This document shows, piece by piece, positions 41,765 to 52,069 of a stretch of DNA of 64,000 bases (position 1 is its first letter; each line of letters begins with the position of its first letter). The notes beneath the pieces are model-generated. The model was given only the letters and a program-made list of their open reading frames with translations, made no database searches and had not been told where the DNA came from. A program made the translations under genes and the position numbers. The stretch is from Fictibacillus barbaricus (GTDB lineage: Bacteria > Bacillota > Bacilli > Bacillales > Fictibacillaceae): assembly GCF_014635025.1 (NCBI RefSeq), contig NZ_BMCE01000002.1, forward strand, positions 992,001 through 1,056,000. Direction: 5' to 3'.

Positions 41765-42463
41765 TTCATCCTCCGAAAAAGTCTTTTTACTTAGTTTAAT
41801 ACAATAAATAAACCCTGACACCAATCTTGTCAGGGTTGCACTTGTATAAATACACCCTCATATGTTAAGAGTGTATTAAAAGCTTAGGTTTCAAACTAAC
41901 CTTTATTCTAATCTAAAAATAAAATTTAACCTTCCATCTCGAACTTGATTAATTGAGGATTTCATTAGTGTTTCATAGATTTGTAGAAACGTTGATATAT
42001 CAACGTTTTTCAAATATCCTTTTCAAAGCTTTTTAAGGTCTTTCAATCCGAATCGGCACGAAATCGGTACGTTGATATAATATGGCTGGGGTCCCAAGGA
42101 TGAACTTGTGTACGGAACATATCTCACCCTTTTTTTTCTTTTCAAAATATATCTAAAATGCTGTTATTGCAGCTTTTTAGATATATTGCTTTTCAAAATT
42201 TTTCTTATCTTTTTAAAATATTTTGGTCCGATTTTGGTCGGGATTTTGGTCGACTAAACAATAGGAAAAACGGTTTTATAACAGGTGTAAAATACCCTAT
42301 CTTTGAACAAAGTATATTATATTACCTCACTTTGATACAGAAAAAATGCGAAGAACCCCCTTTTCCAATTTTTATGCTCCTGACTTCTTCTTTAAACCTA
42401 CCTAATTGAATAACAATTAGCTCCCAATTCCACATGTAATATTACATTATTTACTGATTAAAT
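41765..42463. other. 700-bp gap with palindromes and short repeats, no gene
   Basis: This is the largest gene-free stretch. It holds a hairpin ACCCTGAC/GTCAGGGT (41812-41836), a 20-bp perfect palindrome AACGTTGATATATCAACGTT (41988-42007), a second copy of its half GTTGATATA (about 42072), and paired repeats ATCGGCACGA/ATCGGTACG (42046-42068). It also holds a long inverted repeat ATATATCTAAAA/TTTTTAGATATAT (42146-42187) flanked by CTTTTCAAAAT on both sides, and a doubled TTTTGGTCG (42233-42254). It contains the promoter of the NUDIX unit and possibly remnants of a former insertion. The short open frame at 42158-42409 looks like chance. Confidence 0.5.
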
Positions 42464-45400
42464 TTATGAATTAAAGATAGTCTCGTAATCAGCTACTTGC
42501 TTAACATGATTAGTACCCAACAGTTCAGTTAAATATTTGTATGCAATCCCTCTTTGTAATATTTCGTGATAGAACTGGTTCTCAAAACTTCTTAAACAAC
42601 CATAGCAGCTTGTTTCTTCACCGCAACCACATGATCCTGCGACTTTCAATTTTGCATTTTCCAAGATTCCCATTAAATGCTGGGATATTTTTTTTGCATG
42701 CCCAGCACCGCCTGGTACATCATCGTATAAAATAATTGATGTGTTAGTAACATCAACACCATCAGCTCTATACAAACATCCACCGATTTCACTTCTTGCT
42801 ACACCCAATTCAATACTTGCCCCCTCCATTATTGCGTATAACAATGAAGGCCAAAAACTTTTCTCTATATACTTTATAGAGATCAGCGGTAATTTTATTT
42901 CTACAACGTCCGTAATAAAGTCATGTCCTAAATGGATATTATATAAGTAAGTGTTTTCACACTTTTTACCAAGCTTCGTTTTATGCTCTGCTTTCATTTC
43001 TTGTTTATTTTTACTTTTAATTGGTCTTGTTTGTGTAATATATCCACAACGTTTGCAGAGTGAATATCCCATACCTCCCCCATTATTAACGATGACCATT
43101 TTACCTCTAGAAGAATATTTCACATCTATTTCATGGTTTGCAATCTTCACTACATTATGAAAAGTCTCTGTAAGTTCCAATTCCTCATCCACATAGGTAT
43201 CAAACTTTACTCTTGAAGGTAGAGGTTTAGCTTTACGTCTTTCTCCTGGATTTCCAGGTAAATCGTCTGCTTTTGTTGAAAATCCGAATACAGGCTGTAA
43301 ATAATAATGATAGTTTAATGGCTCATTACAACAATTCGTCTCTTTTTCTTCATAAGAAGTTCCTAAATCCACATGGTATCCATATAATCGACCACATGTT
43401 TTACAAATAGCGTACTGTTGTACTGGCCAACCTTTCATTCTACTCATGTTTAATGCATACGGTTTCCATACCTTTTTATTGGCCACAATTTCCGACCCAG
43501 GAGCAAATTCAGAAATTGCTAATTTTAGATCCCTTGAAATATTAACTACTTTTGCATTCTCTCCATTATGAAGAATATCTAAACTTACTACATCTACTGG
43601 AAATCCATATTTCGGCAGTACATTACTTGATGATAAAAAGCTCAATACATCTTTTTGTAAATATGTGTTTTGAATCTTTAATATACTATCACTAGGTTTA
43701 CGTTCTGAATCTAGTTTTTTCTTTAATTCTTCTAACTCTTCAATTATTTCTTTAACACTTGACTCCGCAATAACTAGTGCACCCTCGTCATCTTTAACAA
43801 GATAATCTATCCATTTCCAATTTTCAATGTCTACAAATGCTCGTAAAGATTTTGATTCTGGAACAATATATTCTAATGATTGCTTTAGATCTTCAGGTTG
43901 TTCACTTAAGATTTCTTTTAATACTTGAACTGCGCTTTCCCCACCATCACCAGATATATTCAGGAAATTATCAACCTTCCCATAATAGGTTTCGTATTTT
44001 CTAAAAAACCAAGCAAACACAACAGAGAACATATGGCGTAAGACTATTTTTTCATTGTTCATTTCAATATATGGTGCCTTAATCATTCCACCTATTATTT
44101 TTTCGGGAAATTGGTAGTATGTTAGATCATGTGATCGTCTTTTTGCGTAGGTTAGTGAAAACGCAGTTGATTCAGTTCTTCTACCTGCTCGACCTGCTCT
44201 TTGAATATAATTTGCGGTTTCAGGTGGTACATTTCTCATAAAAACTGCTTCTAATTGCCCTACATCCACACCCATCTCAAAAGTGGTAGAGCAGCTTAAT
44301 ACATTTACTTCCCCCTTTTCAAAACGGTTCTGTAATCTCGAAGCATATTCGCTTGTTAACTGTGCTGTATGTTCATTTGCAATTAGAGGTAATGGTTTCA
44401 TATTAGTATAAAGATCTTTAAAATAGGAGAATCTATTCATATCTTCCTTATAATCAGATAGTTTTCCATCACATCTAAATGTAGGGCAAATTCCTCTCAA
44501 ATTACTTGAAAGAATGCTACTGCACTTATCACAAATATATAACAATTCTGGGTTTACAACCTGCCACTTTTTATAATTTAGTTTTAAGACAGTTCCCTCT
44601 CGTGGAAGAGGTGTTTCAAAAATATATTCATCTTTTACCCAGAATCCTTTATAAAGCTTTCCGACAAGAAGTTCTTTTAGTAAACTCCTTGCTTTTTCAG
44701 AAGCTTCATCTTGTGAATATCCTTTTGCTTTAAAAAGCTTTTGAATAAAATCTAGTCTTCTGTTATTTGAATTTTCTCTGGGTAACCAACCTAATATATT
44801 ATTTCCTGAAACACTCTTCTCGGATTCTAATTTGAAATATACTTCCTTATTTCGAGGTGCGAAAGTTTGATCGGTTATAGACACTAATTCCGGAAATGTT
44901 ATTGCATTCATATCTCTTAATGAATTAAAAATTACTCTATATAATTCCCATAATTCATCTATAGTAAGTTCTAAGTCTTGATCAATCCCAAGACTGTTCA
45001 TGTTTAGTTTTGACCATTTAGCTGGTTTTTCCGGCACAAAAGAAATTAGACCCAAACCTTCAAGACCAATTTGACGTTCTGTGTTCATAAACTCTTTTAT
45101 TAACACCGTTTGTATATGTTTTTGTTTTTCAATATCATCTAAGCCATTCTCAAATAGTTTTTTTTGTTTTCCATACTTCACAACTGCATTTACTAGACTA
45201 TCTAATCGAATATCATCGTATTCTTGTAAATTTCCAAGTTGATGAATAATCGCATTCCTCCACAGAATGTTAAGATATTTTGACTGTAAATACGATGCAA
45301 AAAAAGCAGCCTCTTGACGACTATCAGAAAAAACTAATAGTTTTCTTCCTAATAATTCTTCATCGATATCTTCACCTTCACCAAATAAATCATCTTCCAT

Positions 45401-47269
45401 TATATTTTTTTTATTGGGTGGAATACATTGATACAACGATCTAGTTAATACTTCAGTTGCAGGATCATCAGCGGTTCTAAACTGTTTAACAATGTTTTTT
45501 GAATGATTGCCACACTTTAAACAAGTATTCACTGTGTACTCAGGCATTTTTATTTTAAGAACTTTTATATATTTTTCACTTGAATAATCACAACAATTTG
45601 TGCGTCTCTTTTTACCTTCAGGTTCTATATATCCACAAGCTGTACATAGGATAAATTCATCACTATCTATTGAAATATCCCCTCCTTCAACAATGGATTC
45701 ATCACCATCTATCGAAGAAATATCTAAATCATCTTCTGCTGAACAAAGCATGTAATATTCCTGTTTTCTTCTTACTACTCCTTCGATGTCCACATCGGCA
45801 TCAGCATGTATCAATGTTTCATTTTCTGTTCGTCCCGTGATATATTCTTGCCCACATCTTTGACAGTTTGCAAGTTCAAATGTTGCAACTTTATTACCGT
45901 TATCTAGAATATATGTTTTTCTTCTGTCTAAAAATAATCTTCTTTTTTTATATAATGATACATAAGCTCCTTCCAAAGCTTTTGCAAACACATGATATCT
46001 TGCTGGTAACAATGGCATTGAATTTCCATCTTCTTTAGCCATTGCACATAGGTTAACAATTTCTACAAGTGCCTCCAACTTCTCTGATGCTGATAGGTTT
46101 TCATCCTGGAAAAATAATTTAGTTAAATCACTAAGGAGTTGTGGCTTTTTTTGGAGAATATCTTGCAATTTAATAACATTTAAATCATTTTTAAGGAGAT
46201 CAAATAATTCACTATTAGAATAGTTTCTTGCTAAACCAAAATACTCCCTACTTGCCCTTTTTACACCATTCAGGTTTCGTTCTAACAAATTTACTCTCTT
46301 CGATTCAATAATATCATCTGGATAAAATGGTTCGTGAAACAAATCTGAAGCAAATTTCGCAACTTCTTTATATGCCTCTTTTCCTCCGCCTAATGTTGCA
46401 CTCGTAGCAATACATGTTAATCTTTGTTTCTGATTTTTAGATATCCTTTCTTTTAATTTCTGTATTAGCATTGATATTTCTGTACCTTTTGCACCATTAT
46501 AAGTATGAGCTTCATCTAACACTATAAACTTCCAATTTTCTGAGTGTTTTTGATCAAAAAACACATTATCATTTGGACGTAAAAGTAAATATTCCAACAT
46601 TGCATAGTTTGTTAGTAATATGTGTGGAGGGTTCTCTCTCATTCTCTCTCGAGAAATCAATTCATTTGGAATTAATTCTACATCTGGATTTGTTTTTGCA
46701 AATAACTCCTCGGCTTTTTTTTGTGATTCCTCAGTTTCACCTGTGTATCTACCAAAAGTTATATCTGGATAATCATTCAAAATACCTCTTAATCTACCAA
46801 TTTGGTCATTAGCAAGGGCATTCATAGGATAAAGCAAAAGTGCTCTAATACCACTATTTAAGGTTCCAGCCTCTTTCTCTCTCATTAACTCATTAATAAT
46901 AGGGAGTAAAAAACATTCTGTTTTACCACTTCCTGTTCCTGTGGCAACGATTATATTTTTCCCCTCAATTACTTTTCTCATTGAGGTTTCTTGATGAATA
47001 TAAAGTGTGCGATCGAGCGGAAAGTGCTCTTTCAATTTATAAAACTCCGTGGATACTAGTCCCTCGTCTATAAAAGCTTGTATGCTTTTTCCAGTAATAA
47101 AAGGTTGTGTTATTTCAATAAACGGGCCTTTTACAAATTTGCCTTCCTTAGATAGATGTTGTTTTGCTTGCTTCATTAAATCTTTATCTTGAAAGAAAAA
47201 CATTGAACTTAAATACTCCACATATTCCTTCTTAATTTTTTGTGTAGTAGTTATAGGATTTAAACCCAT
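42464..47269 (-). CDS. Giant DEAH helicase with DUF1998-like C-terminus (Druantia DruE-like)
   Basis: A 1601-aa superfamily 2 helicase. Walker A GTGSGKT is at residues 111-117 and DEAH at 252-255. The second RecA domain has LSCSTTFEMGVDVGQLEAVF and the motif VI block YIQRAGRAGRRT. Between them are several Cys clusters (CQRCGQEY, CTACGY, CLKCGN), probably zinc-binding. The C-terminus carries YDDVPGGAGHAKKI and a CGCGEETSCYGC cluster typical of DUF1998. The size and layout match DruE of Druantia rather than the separate DrmA/DrmB of DISARM. It overlaps the upstream 1160-residue gene by ten bases. ATG 47269 follows AAAGGGGAT. Confidence 0.82.
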   Translation of the reverse strand: MGLNPITTTQKIKKEYVEYLSSMFFFQDKDLMKQAKQHLSKEGKFVKGPFIEITQPFITGKSIQAFIDEGLVSTEFYKLKEHFPLDRTLYIHQETSMRKVIEGKNIIVATGTGSGKTECFLLPIINELMREKEAGTLNSGIRALLLYPMNALANDQIGRLRGILNDYPDITFGRYTGETEESQKKAEELFAKTNPDVELIPNELISRERMRENPPHILLTNYAMLEYLLLRPNDNVFFDQKHSENWKFIVLDEAHTYNGAKGTEISMLIQKLKERISKNQKQRLTCIATSATLGGGKEAYKEVAKFASDLFHEPFYPDDIIESKRVNLLERNLNGVKRASREYFGLARNYSNSELFDLLKNDLNVIKLQDILQKKPQLLSDLTKLFFQDENLSASEKLEALVEIVNLCAMAKEDGNSMPLLPARYHVFAKALEGAYVSLYKKRRLFLDRRKTYILDNGNKVATFELANCQRCGQEYITGRTENETLIHADADVDIEGVVRRKQEYYMLCSAEDDLDISSIDGDESIVEGGDISIDSDEFILCTACGYIEPEGKKRRTNCCDYSSEKYIKVLKIKMPEYTVNTCLKCGNHSKNIVKQFRTADDPATEVLTRSLYQCIPPNKKNIMEDDLFGEGEDIDEELLGRKLLVFSDSRQEAAFFASYLQSKYLNILWRNAIIHQLGNLQEYDDIRLDSLVNAVVKYGKQKKLFENGLDDIEKQKHIQTVLIKEFMNTERQIGLEGLGLISFVPEKPAKWSKLNMNSLGIDQDLELTIDELWELYRVIFNSLRDMNAITFPELVSITDQTFAPRNKEVYFKLESEKSVSGNNILGWLPRENSNNRRLDFIQKLFKAKGYSQDEASEKARSLLKELLVGKLYKGFWVKDEYIFETPLPREGTVLKLNYKKWQVVNPELLYICDKCSSILSSNLRGICPTFRCDGKLSDYKEDMNRFSYFKDLYTNMKPLPLIANEHTAQLTSEYASRLQNRFEKGEVNVLSCSTTFEMGVDVGQLEAVFMRNVPPETANYIQRAGRAGRRTESTAFSLTYAKRRSHDLTYYQFPEKIIGGMIKAPYIEMNNEKIVLRHMFSVVFAWFFRKYETYYGKVDNFLNISGDGGESAVQVLKEILSEQPEDLKQSLEYIVPESKSLRAFVDIENWKWIDYLVKDDEGALVIAESSVKEIIEELEELKKKLDSERKPSDSILKIQNTYLQKDVLSFLSSSNVLPKYGFPVDVVSLDILHNGENAKVVNISRDLKLAISEFAPGSEIVANKKVWKPYALNMSRMKGWPVQQYAICKTCGRLYGYHVDLGTSYEEKETNCCNEPLNYHYYLQPVFGFSTKADDLPGNPGERRKAKPLPSRVKFDTYVDEELELTETFHNVVKIANHEIDVKYSSRGKMVIVNNGGGMGYSLCKRCGYITQTRPIKSKNKQEMKAEHKTKLGKKCENTYLYNIHLGHDFITDVVEIKLPLISIKYIEKSFWPSLLYAIMEGASIELGVARSEIGGCLYRADGVDVTNTSIILYDDVPGGAGHAKKISQHLMGILENAKLKVAGSCGCGEETSCYGCLRSFENQFYHEILQRGIAYKYLTELLGTNHVKQVADYETIFNS

Positions 47270-50200
47270 GAATATCCCCTTTCTAATCGCATATAAAGTT
47301 CAAAAATTATTGCGTCCCTGTAGTACAATTTTTTGCATTTTTCGATTGTATAAAGTAATATATGACAGAACTGTCTTGTTTCTTCCATCAATCCGTTTCT
47401 AATAAAAGATGAATATAAAGCAATTAAGCCTATATAATAACCTAGCTCATCATCTGTTTTTCGTTTCGCAATAGCCTCAAATGCATCTTTGAATTGTTCT
47501 TTTAATTCACTTTTACAGAGTATATCTCTAGCATAAGCTAATCTTTCTTGTATTATTTCTGCCTTGTTATTCTCTTTCCATTCTGCAATTAATTGAAGTC
47601 TAGTCTTTCCAAAAATTATTGTCTCCTCAACCAAATGTTGTTTTTGAAATTCCCTTAAAAAATCAGCTGACTTTTTAGTGAAATTTTTAGGTTTCTGTAA
47701 ATAGTCATACACATACTGAAAATAAGCTGCAATATAAGAACTCTTCCCTAAGTTTTCTTCTGAAAGAAAAGTAGCAGCAACCTCTTCGTCAGCAAATAAG
47801 TTATCCACCTTTAAAACTTCTATACCGGATATTCCAGCCCAATTAAGCCCTTTTAAATTATCTTCAGATTGTACAAGATTAATAAATCCAGCCATGTCTT
47901 CATTAATTTCGCCAAGTAATTTCAATTGAAAGTTACTAATTCTTGTTCTAGAAGTTAAATTAATACAGTAAAACTTATGAAGCAATTCTTGCTTATATCT
48001 CTTAGAGAAATCACTTTCTAAAATATATTTAATTGTTTCACTTCCGTAATTTGAAAATAAATCAAATAGTCCAGTAAATATACTCATAACTTCAGTTGAA
48101 TCCTCATTCTCTAGATAGAATCTATCGTGAAGGATATAAGTATTAGCGAGCAAATTTATATCTTCTGGTACTTTAACACTTATACTACTAATCTGGGATT
48201 TAATTTGTGTTAATCTTTTCGGCACTAATTCCTTCTTCATAAATCTACTTCTCAATAGCTGATATAAAATTTTCTCCATATCTGAAGAATATTTTTGTTC
48301 ACCTTTTACAATGATCCTCTTTTTTTGAAAATCTTTTAAGGCGCAAATTTCAGCTTCAACTTCTTCAAATAAATCGTCTGTTTCTTTTTGAATTACGTAC
48401 CTATAAATACCTTCTTCAAGCATTTCGGTATTAATAGTTATTTCACACATTTTATCTTCAATTTCAAAATGATATGGCTTTACCCATGGCTTTAGGAAAT
48501 TAAAAAGAACGAGTTCTCGTCCACAAAATGTACCCTGTTCTTTCCATTTAAAAAAAATGTTATTCTCATCTAGTGAAAAAACTGCATTTCCCACTACTAC
48601 TTCATCTTGAAATCTCGCAACCAGAAAGCTCGAAACTATTAACTCATTAGAATTGAGACAAGTTATGCGAAGATGAAAATCTATTGTGTTACTTGTATTT
48701 TGAACTTCAAATAAGAAAGGATTTAATTGAACTCTCAGTCCATCCTTATTCTCAATTAAAATTTTATTACTCATTACAATCCTTTTATCCGGTCCAACTA
48801 AATCGATTTTTATAGTTTGGACATCGTAAATTGGATCTAGGTTAAATCCAAACAATAAGTATGGGTCCGTTGCATTATTTAAATCTTGTAATGTAAGTGT
48901 GTATACTCTGCTTGAAAGATCAATGATTTCATTTTCAAGTCCAATAATTCCCCATGAAACCGGGTAGACATTTTTTTTAATGGGAGTAGAAAAAACATAT
49001 CCATTGTATGTGTATCTATACTCACCAATTAAGTAACGGTTCTTTTCATTGATTTTATATTGATAAACATTATGATTATCTTGATAGATTTTCGAAACTC
49101 TTTCTGCATTATATATATCTATATCTACATTTTTGCTTGTCCGTAACTTTTGAATTTTATTTTGATATCCTTGATAATTAGTTGGCCAGTAATCATTTTT
49201 ATCTAATTGAATCGTACCAATAGGCACATATTCTACACTAAACCTTCCATTAATCCCATTACGATTCCAAATTTTGATTTCATATTCTCCATACGATTCA
49301 TTCTTAATATAATTACTGAGTGAAAATCTTTCACAATCAGATCCGACAACAACATTTGTTTTACTGATTACATCGCTTCCTGCTTTATGTTTAATTTCAA
49401 TATGCCATTCGCCATCAGTTATTATAGGAACTTTTATGTAAGGTAATGTTATATAAGCTCTTGAGTTTTCTTGGTTAAATAAAGTTTCTCCCCCTTCAAT
49501 AATAGGTTTATTTTCAGAATTTACACGAATATTTAATCCAGAACATTTAAGTACCTTCGAATTTGACAAGTCAACTTTATATACGTTATAGGAATTCCAA
49601 AACGGTATTTGTGGCAATTCATTTATTGATAATTTATCTTTTTCAATAATACTAATGTTCTTATTAAGTAAAAGTATTACCGAGTTATTCGGCAGATGTT
49701 CTGTCTTAATTACATTTCCATTTTGAGAAAATGCGATATAATTATCTTCAACTCCACTAAATTCCCATTTGGAAATCTGGTTATCGTCAACCTTAAGAAT
49801 AATAGAGTATGAATTTGCAGGTTTTAAGGTAATGATCTTTTCTTCAGAAACTAATACTCCACTTCTTCTAAAAAAATCTGCTTTCACAATATTTGTAGTT
49901 TCATCACTTGAGATCTCCCAGATAATATAAGAATCATAACAATCCTTAACAATAATTTTTGGTACTTCACAGTAAATACCTACTCCGTCAAGGTCAAATT
50001 TTATTTTAGGCGCATTTATTTGAACATTACCTCGAGCCTGTAGATTTTTTTTATTTGTGGGTCTTTCCTTCCATAAAAAAATCTGTTCTAACATACGGGT
50101 ATAGTTTCCGCTATCCATTACCTCATCACTATCCACATTATCACTTAGTACTAATTGTTTAGTATTCTGAATAAAACTGTAGGAATTTCTCTTATCTGAT

Positions 50201-50742
50201 AACCTAATGTATCGTTTTACTGGCATTTCAGTTTTATTTTTCAAGTAACTTAGATAATCATCAACATCAAAGTCATCATAAAAAGCATCATTAACAGTAT
50301 TACTAATAGCGGAAAAATAACTATCTAACGCTTTTATCGGTATACCTGCATGACACAAAATTGGAGTAACATATGTGTAGCCTTCTTCACTTTCGTTTTC
50401 AAATGTATTTAATTTATATTTTTTAACTACACTTAAAAAAGTAGAATACATTTCCATCCTTCGTTGATAAGATAAATCACCAGTGTATCTTTCTATTGGT
50501 TGCCAAAAAGTTTTTTTATCGTATTCATATACCGCACAAAATACAAGGAAAACTGTTAAACATTCTTTATACATATTAAAAATTTGTGGATTTTCCTTAA
50601 TCTCCACCTTGATGATTGAGGCAAGATGGTTAAAATCTTCTCTAGATAGCGGTAAGTCTCCGATCAAGCTGTACTTAGGAATCTGTGAAACTATCATTTC
50701 ATTTATAGAGTTGAGTGAGCTGTTTTCCGTAAATAAGTTCAA
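47260..50742 (-). CDS. 1160-residue protein of unknown fold coupled to the helicase (DruH-like candidate)
   Basis: A large cytoplasmic protein without signal peptide or membrane helices. The N-terminal 200 residues are helical and include GYTYVTPILCHAGIPIKALDSYFSAI. Residues of about 240-780 are rich in beta strands resembling successive immunoglobulin-like modules (YRYTYNGYVFSTPIKKNVYPVSWGI). The last 350 residues are helical. No catalytic motif was found. TTG at 50742 sits six bases after GGGAGAGG; the TTG at 50748 overlaps it. Its position directly before and overlapping a DUF1998 helicase resembles the druH-druE pair of Druantia III, but the homology is a guess from size and order. Confidence 0.6.
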   Translation of the reverse strand: MNLFTENSSLNSINEMIVSQIPKYSLIGDLPLSREDFNHLASIIKVEIKENPQIFNMYKECLTVFLVFCAVYEYDKKTFWQPIERYTGDLSYQRRMEMYSTFLSVVKKYKLNTFENESEEGYTYVTPILCHAGIPIKALDSYFSAISNTVNDAFYDDFDVDDYLSYLKNKTEMPVKRYIRLSDKRNSYSFIQNTKQLVLSDNVDSDEVMDSGNYTRMLEQIFLWKERPTNKKNLQARGNVQINAPKIKFDLDGVGIYCEVPKIIVKDCYDSYIIWEISSDETTNIVKADFFRRSGVLVSEEKIITLKPANSYSIILKVDDNQISKWEFSGVEDNYIAFSQNGNVIKTEHLPNNSVILLLNKNISIIEKDKLSINELPQIPFWNSYNVYKVDLSNSKVLKCSGLNIRVNSENKPIIEGGETLFNQENSRAYITLPYIKVPIITDGEWHIEIKHKAGSDVISKTNVVVGSDCERFSLSNYIKNESYGEYEIKIWNRNGINGRFSVEYVPIGTIQLDKNDYWPTNYQGYQNKIQKLRTSKNVDIDIYNAERVSKIYQDNHNVYQYKINEKNRYLIGEYRYTYNGYVFSTPIKKNVYPVSWGIIGLENEIIDLSSRVYTLTLQDLNNATDPYLLFGFNLDPIYDVQTIKIDLVGPDKRIVMSNKILIENKDGLRVQLNPFLFEVQNTSNTIDFHLRITCLNSNELIVSSFLVARFQDEVVVGNAVFSLDENNIFFKWKEQGTFCGRELVLFNFLKPWVKPYHFEIEDKMCEITINTEMLEEGIYRYVIQKETDDLFEEVEAEICALKDFQKKRIIVKGEQKYSSDMEKILYQLLRSRFMKKELVPKRLTQIKSQISSISVKVPEDINLLANTYILHDRFYLENEDSTEVMSIFTGLFDLFSNYGSETIKYILESDFSKRYKQELLHKFYCINLTSRTRISNFQLKLLGEINEDMAGFINLVQSEDNLKGLNWAGISGIEVLKVDNLFADEEVAATFLSEENLGKSSYIAAYFQYVYDYLQKPKNFTKKSADFLREFQKQHLVEETIIFGKTRLQLIAEWKENNKAEIIQERLAYARDILCKSELKEQFKDAFEAIAKRKTDDELGYYIGLIALYSSFIRNGLMEETRQFCHILLYTIEKCKKLYYRDAIIFELYMRLERGYSWV

Positions 50743-51047
50743 ATACAACCTCTCCCTGTCTTAACTTACTATTAATAATATAAAAAACATTTATTACTAC
50801 TGTATCTTCAAATAGAAATATACACAGTAATATTTTACCATAATTACATATATTTCTATCGAAAATTCTGTAATTAACATTCAACATTTTAGTTACCTTT
50901 CTATAAATGTAGAATGTAAAACAAGTGTATATACGAACAGTTTTTAATTTTTATAGTTAAATAATATAAAAACCCCCGACACAGTTGATGTCCGGAGGTA
51001 GGATGATATATATTGTTCAACAAATTTCTCTTTAAGTTTCATTTTTT
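50743..51047. other. 305-bp gap with terminator, no gene
   Basis: It includes a hairpin CCTCCGGACA/TGTCGGGGG (about 50971-50999) followed on the minus strand by T-rich sequence, which is probably the terminator of the ArdC/ImmA gene. The remainder is A+T-rich and likely contains the promoter for the giant-protein operon. I see nothing else. Confidence 0.5.
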
Positions 51048-51947
51048 TCAAAATAAAGTTTGTTGTATATGTGTTGATTTTATCACTTTTGTTTTAAGTA
51101 CTAACTCTTTTCTTGGTTCTTTACAACCATTGATCATTGATTCTATATTTGCAACTGCTTTTAACACTGTGTCAATACTAATGTTAGGTATATATCGGTT
51201 TTCGTTAAGATAATTTTCCAGGTATTCAGCAGATGGATTTTTAATCCCCATCCTTTCACAAACCAACCAACATACACTTTCAGCTTCGAATTCTTCTTCA
51301 TTTATTGTTAAGTTTCGTCTATTAGGCAGCCATTTCAAATCGTTAGAACCTAAGTGTCCACAATATAGATGTGCTAATTCATGAATGATTGTTGCAAATT
51401 TAGTTTCAACGGGATGTTTTCTATTAATAATCATGTTAAATAGGATTTTAACTAAAATTTCTTTTTTACCCCGTACAATTTTTTTCTTAGTATTACTATA
51501 GTTTTTCTCGATAAAACCAGCACTAGAAGTACCATGCTCAGACTCACAATACAAAATTCCATCACACTTAAGATTGTTTAACAAATTATTAAATATAGTT
51601 TCATGTACCTTCCCTTCTACTTTGAATGGGTTTAATAACTTTTCAGGAAATGAGTCACCTGTTGTATCCCCTAATTCAAAGACAAAGGAAACTGGACCAA
51701 ACGGACGTAAAATCACTAAGGGTCTTGCTCCTGGATTTATAGTTCGATTGAATCTTTTTTGCCATTCAACTGCTGAAGCAACAAACAGGCTGCCTGGTTG
51801 TTGAATATGTAATAGCATTGCATTATATGGAGCTATACTTGGAAACTTTTTAACAAATTCATAAAGTCTCTTTATATCATTACTTTCTCGATAGGTGCCA
51901 ATATCATAAAATAGTTTATCTAATTCTGGAATACTTTTATTTTCCAT
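51048..51947 (-). CDS. ArdC-like / ImmA-IrrE zinc metallopeptidase
   Basis: A 299-aa protein combining two parts. The N-terminal 110 residues (FPSIAPYNAMLLHIQQPGSL, VEWQKRFNRTINPGARPLVILRPFGPV) match the ssDNA-binding N-domain of ArdC-type antirestriction proteins. The C-terminal part is an M78 peptidase with HELAHLYCGH (HExxH near residue 190) and the downstream Glu in EEFEAESVCWLV. ATG 51947 follows AAAGGAAG. Related peptidases cleave phage or ICE repressors or protect incoming DNA. Here it is encoded alone among restriction genes, which may mean a regulator of the island or a relic of a mobile element. Confidence 0.8.
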   Translation of the reverse strand: MENKSIPELDKLFYDIGTYRESNDIKRLYEFVKKFPSIAPYNAMLLHIQQPGSLFVASAVEWQKRFNRTINPGARPLVILRPFGPVSFVFELGDTTGDSFPEKLLNPFKVEGKVHETIFNNLLNNLKCDGILYCESEHGTSSAGFIEKNYSNTKKKIVRGKKEILVKILFNMIINRKHPVETKFATIIHELAHLYCGHLGSNDLKWLPNRRNLTINEEEFEAESVCWLVCERMGIKNPSAEYLENYLNENRYIPNISIDTVLKAVANIESMINGCKEPRKELVLKTKVIKSTHIQQTLF

Positions 51948-52069
51948 ATTAAATTAACTTCCTTTATCTCAAAATATTTTTACAGCTTTTAAATGAATTA
52001 ACAAAAAGCTACAGATGCTTCTATATAATTCACTCGATATTTCTTAAACCGTAACCTAATGAATGTTAA

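Noticed and set aside
42158-42409. 83-codon frame in the palindrome-rich gap
   Set aside because: No ribosome binding site, low-complexity A/T sequence and overlap with inverted repeats; I could not match the repeated GGTCG words to a recombinase end with any confidence.
42464-50742. DISARM system
   Set aside because: DISARM has separate helicase and DUF1998 genes plus a phospholipase D gene and a methylase. Here helicase and DUF1998-like parts are one protein and no PLD motif (HxK) gene is adjacent.
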